The notes below the pieces were generated by a model. The model saw only the letters and a list, made by a program, of their open reading frames with translations, did not search any database and had not been told where the DNA came from. From contig CM055611.1 in NCBI GenBank assembly GCA_029379385.1, positions 16,004,062-16,068,061 of the forward strand: a DNA stretch of 64,000 nucleotides. Reading direction: 5' to 3'. A program made the translations under genes and the position numbers. This DNA is from Quillaja saponaria. Its lineage: Eukaryota; Streptophyta; Magnoliopsida; Fabales; Quillajaceae. Position 1 is the stretch's first letter. Each line of letters begins with the position of its first letter. Positions 59,993 through 64,000 of the stretch are shown here, one piece after another.

Positions 59993-62639
59993 CAAGTCAA
60001 ATACATGGTCTAATATGATAAAAAAATAAAATAATAAGTGTTACACAATTTGTAAAAATATTGAATTTATATCAAATAATGATTTATTAAGTTTCTATCC
60101 ACATTAATTTTTAACTAAAAAATTATTAGAATATTTCTGAACTTCAACTGCTGTTCTTAAGATAATCAAATGAACCAGTAAGTTTAATTATTTAAACAAT
60201 AGCTTTCTACAGCCCTGAATTATGAACTTGCTGACTCAGATTGTATTGTAAAGTCAAAAAGTTATTTTTGGAAGGTTTGAACTCCAACAATGTGTGGAAG
60301 TAGATCTTCCAGCATACATAAACGATTGAAAAAATGGACTTCAACGTGTAACATGCAATATAGATTAGATTGTATTGTCTATTCAAGATCCTAAATAATT
60401 GTCGGGATATTTGAGAAATAAAGAAAGATTTTTAATTTTATTAAATGTAGTTGGTCTTTTTTTATAAATTAACAAATTTTCATTGATGTGGATATATTTT
60501 ATAGTATATTTGTTACCACTCATGAATCATATTTAAAAAAATAATTATTTTATAACATATATGTCATTTTCAAGAATATATTAACGATAATATAATATAC
60601 ATCTCTTCAAATCTAAAAAAAGAAAAAAAATTATTTATTTTTTTAGAGTTAATATTATGGTCATGCAAGATGACAAAATTAAAAATTTATTATTACCTTT
60701 AATAAAGTGTCATATTGAGCGGGAAAATATTCACCTTCATATAAATTTACTCTCTAGATATACTTGGAAAAATCATTTACAACTAGTTAATTTGTTTTGA
60801 TCTCAATATTGTTTAATTTTTTAATTATCATATTTTTGAATTTTAATTATAAATTTCAGTTTCTATAAGAAACAATAAATCATGAACTGTTCATAAAAAA
60901 TATTGATGATTGAAGATGATGTATATTTTATTTAAATTATTGCCCCTCTCAAAATAAATAAATAAAAAAAGACTAAATTATTATTTTGATTCCTTAAAAA
61001 ATGTTAAGATTATTTATTTTATTCCTAAATGATTAATTTTGTAATCAAATTTCTAGAAGATTTTAAAAATTATTAGTTTTGTCTCTTAATGTTCAATTTG
61101 TCAAATAAATCCCAGAAAAATTGTAGGATTATGAATTTTATACCTGACTATTCAATCTTATCAATCAAATTCTTAAAGATTGAATAACAAAAATTCTCAA
61201 GGTATTATGGAATTTTTATTTTTATTAACCGAAATCCCTAATCTCCAAATATATTCATCCTAGCATTAAAAACAAAAATATTATCTTAAAATAATTTTGG
61301 ATGAACTTAGAAATTAAATATTTAACATTCATTTAGGGTCCGTTTGATGGGATAAATTGAAATTGGATTAAAAATTAAAAATTAAACTGTTTAATTTTAA
61401 TTTATTTATTTTGTGCATATTTTAGAATCAAAACTAATTTACGTTGGTCATCGTCAATTATCATCGAAATAACCAAAAATAATCACAATCTGGTAATCTG
61501 TCATAAAAAAAGACAAATTAGTGTTTTGAAGATAAGTCTGGAAACACAAACTTATCAACGAAAGGCCTTTCTAGTGAGACTGCCCCACCAGGTCGGGAGA
61601 ATTCAACTAAACACCCAAAAATAGTCAAGTTGAGAGGGGCATCATGAAAATTACATGATATATAAAAACTCAAAAACACGTGGCGACTCCTAAGAATGGG
61701 AAATTAAATTGCATGTCTCTTGTGCTAGACTAGACTAGTGGATTGGAGTCTCGATACATCTACATTATATTAAATTTCACCTTGCCAACTTGGTTGAGAT
61801 TTACCACTTTAAATTACTTTTATTCTTAATTAGGATTTTTTTTTTAAAATAATTAAATAAATAAATCACTAAAAAGCCACTGTTACTTACTCCTGGCTTC
61901 TCCCTTAAACATTTTTAAATATTTACCTCACAACTTATTATTATTCATCAAGTTAATAATCAATATTTCATATTTTTCTAATGATAAATTCGATTAAAAA
62001 AATGAAATGTAGTATAAGTGTAAGAATAATCAGTCCATTAGGAGCTCTTTTTATTTTAAATAAAATATAAGAGTTTTTTTATATAACTGATTGTACATAA
62101 AAATTGTTAAGTATTTTAATTTTATTTGGTCCTAAGATAAATAAATTAGTAGGTAAGTGAGAAATAACTCTGTAGTTTTGAAAGAAAAAATAAAAAATTA
62201 TTGTTCCATGGAAGAAGAAAGTGTCTAATCATACTTTATTTAGTTCTACTTATCAAGAAATAAATGAATTGATACTTGAGTAGGATGTGATAGTTATTAA
62301 GAAGGGTTATTATTTATTTATTTAGTTGTAGTTAATAAAAAATTTAATTGGATATATATTTTCACATAGGAAACTCTATTTTACAATAGTATAGATAAAA
62401 GATAGATAGACACTTGAATTGTAATGAATTCTTCATATATATATATATATATATATACATTGAACTGAATTTTGATCACATATTTTTTCTTGCGCACGAT
62501 ATTTGTGTAACTAGTGTGCCCATATCTATAGGGTCACGCCTTATTATTACTCACTACTCATTCTTTGTTACTAAGAGGTTCAACTAAAATAATTTTGGAT
62601 AGTTAAGCAATCTCTAAAAATAATGTGTTTAAGTATTCA
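59993..62639. other. AT-rich intergenic stretch
   Basis: No gene. 61,340-61,360 (AGGGTCCGTTTGATGGGAT) resembles a MITE end without a partner. 61,900-62,560 weakly repeats 37,970-38,570, including GTGYGCCCATATvTATAGGGTCAC-like text also found just left of the MULE. (AT)n at 62,433-62,455. Confidence 0.4.
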
Positions 62640-63240
62640 GGTTCATTTGTACAAAAAGATGGCGCAATTGAGCATGATGTGAATCATAGGATCAAGCCAG
62701 GGTGTGAAGTGACAAAATGTTTCTAGAGTTTTATGTGATCCTAAAATCTGGAATAGATTGAAAAAAAAAATTTATAAGATGACAGTAAGACTGATTATGT
62801 TGTATGGCTTTGAATATTTGGCAGCTAAGAAACAACACTCACATAAGATGGGAGTAATCGAAATGCAAATGTTGAGATGAATGATTGGACATATAAGAAA
62901 GGATAAAATACAAAATGAGGAGATCCATAGAAAGGTGAAGGTAGCACCTATTGAAGAGAAAAAAGAAGAAAATCACTTATGTTGGTTTGGACATATCCAA
63001 CGTCAGCCTATGGACACTATAGTTAAGAAATGTGACTTAGTATAGGTGAAAGATGTTAGACATGATAGAAGAAAACCAAAACTTACATGGGGGACAATCA
63101 TTGAAAAGGATATGACTGGTTTAGGCATTACCGAAAATGATTCATTGGATCGATGCGAATAGAGAAAAATGATTCATATAATTGACCCCAACTAGTTTGG
63201 GATTTAAGACTTAATTGATTTGAAATTGAGTACTCGTTCT
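62640..63240 (+). mobile_element. RTE-type LINE, 5'-truncated 3' end of reverse transcriptase ORF
   Basis: Frames read GSFVQKDGAIEHDVNHRIK, then YKMTVRLIMLYGFEYLAAKK, MGVIEMQMLR, MIGHIRKDKIQNEEIHRKV, VAPIEEKKEE, CWFGHIQRQP and RRKPKLTWG, the C-terminal part of plant RTE-like LINE reverse transcriptases. Several stops interrupt. The element ends with CCCCAACTAGTTTGGGATT-type sequence and a simple TTGATTTGAAATTGAG tail, a normal RTE 3' end. The upstream endonuclease and catalytic RT core are missing, as expected for 5' truncation. Confidence 0.85.
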
Positions 63241-63669
63241 TTGTTATTGAAATTAGAAAATGTATGAAATTTAATTTATTTAAATCAATTTAGTATATTG
63301 TATTTAGAACATATAGGTTAGTGTAAACTTTAGTTAAAATTCTTTTAAAATTTACAATTTCTCCTGTTATCTATTTCACACCAAATATATTGAAGTTTCA
63401 TCTTGTAAAACAGTATGCGTACCACTTAAAATTATAATATCCTTAATTAGTATTTTTTTTTTTTATAAATATTATTTTGTAAATAAATTGATAAAAAACC
63501 ACAAATACTTTCATCTTCTCGTTTAATCTGTTTCAAATATCATCCTTTCAACTTAATATTATTTATATATTCAATTAATAAATATTTTGATTTTTGTATA
63601 TATCTTTATTTTTCATTATATGCAAAATGTTTATTTAATAATTTTGTTATTTTATACAACAACAATAAA

Positions 63670-63960
63670 CAGTAAGCTACAAATCTGGAGTCGGCTAAGA
63701 TAGATTTAACGAAGCGGCCTACAAAGAAAAGCCCAACTAGGTCAGGCTGGATGGTTGCTTTCCAAAATGAGCTGGAGTCTTCGATAGTGGACTGTAACAT
63801 CCAAAAAAGTCCTCGAAAATTATATGAAGGAAGTCGAAAAACACGTGGTGATCTCACCAAATATGAACTTACAATTGTTTTTCAGATTTGAGAGATATCC
63901 TATATTGCCATGTGCTGAAAAGAAGCCAACATCTATTATTGGACCAAAATGATAGAGTGA
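63670..63960. repeat. Locally repeated block, edge copy
   Basis: GTGGACTGTAACATCCAA, AATATGAACTTACAATTG, TTTCAGATTTGAGAG and TTGCCATGTGCTGAAAAG match 35,380-35,500. The repeat may continue past the window end. Confidence 0.6.
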
Positions 63961-64000
63961 CTCACTACGTGATTCTTCTAATAAACTAATAAATGATAGC

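Noticed and set aside
1..64000. CRISPR arrays, bacterial operons, ribosome binding sites
   Set aside because: The sequence is plant nuclear DNA with introns and plant transposons; no spaced identical repeats of CRISPR type.

Overview
This window is repeat-rich DNA from the nuclear genome of a flowering plant, most likely a eudicot. The evidence is very high A+T content, GT..AG introns, a decayed plant-specific DUF247 gene, plant phospholipase D alpha fragments, and plant-type mobile elements: Ty3/gypsy Tat and Tekay-like, Ty1/copia, PIF/Harbinger, Mutator with a plant mobile domain ORF, CACTA, and an RTE-type LINE. I cannot name the species. I found no gene with an intact reading frame; every recognisable coding region is broken.

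Layout. 0.1-0.7 kb: C-terminal DUF247 pseudogene. 2.5-3.6 kb: 3' remnant of a gypsy element. 3,987-10,564: degenerate Tat-lineage gypsy element with both LTRs, a 5-bp target duplication, and an unexplained antisense ORF between integrase and the 3' LTR. 10,956-17,116: degenerate but complete-length PIF/Harbinger element with TTA target duplication, DDE transposase and Myb/SANT-like gene. 17.9-18.2 kb: CACTA terminus. 18.85-27.3 kb: copy A of a local duplication, interrupted by a copia element (19.4-23.3 kb) that lacks gag and most of its 5' LTR. 29,687-33,419: 3.7-kb solo LTR with a perfect 5-bp target duplication. 33.8-38.2 kb: blocks of local duplication and AT-rich tandem units. 38,587-46,686: an 8.1-kb Mutator-like element (MULE). 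47.8-51.6 kb: further copies of the 33.8-kb block. 52.3-58.1 kb: copy B of the duplication. 59.6 kb: a MITE. 62.6-63.2 kb: LINE 3' end.

The most interesting unit is the MULE. Its ~186-bp terminal inverted repeats differ at only about seven positions by eye, and 9-bp flanks match at 8 of 9. Each end is built from several long, near-perfect palindromes, and the two ends carry inner palindromes in different order. It encodes a mudrA-type transposase (PB1-like, MuDR, DDE, SWIM and CCHC regions) and, 200 bp downstream on the same strand, a multi-exon plant mobile domain (PMD, MAIN/MAIL1-like) protein. Both carry a few stops and frameshifts. The left end also provides a TATA box and a hairpin at the predicted transcript start.

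The second notable item is phospholipase D alpha. Both copies of the local duplication hold truncated PLD-alpha fragments arranged as inverted repeats (25.2-25.7 kb and 54.3-55.3 kb). If transcribed, these would fold into long hairpins and could produce small RNAs matching functional PLD-alpha genes. The window thus looks like a decayed tandem-duplicated locus repeatedly used as a landing site for mobile elements.
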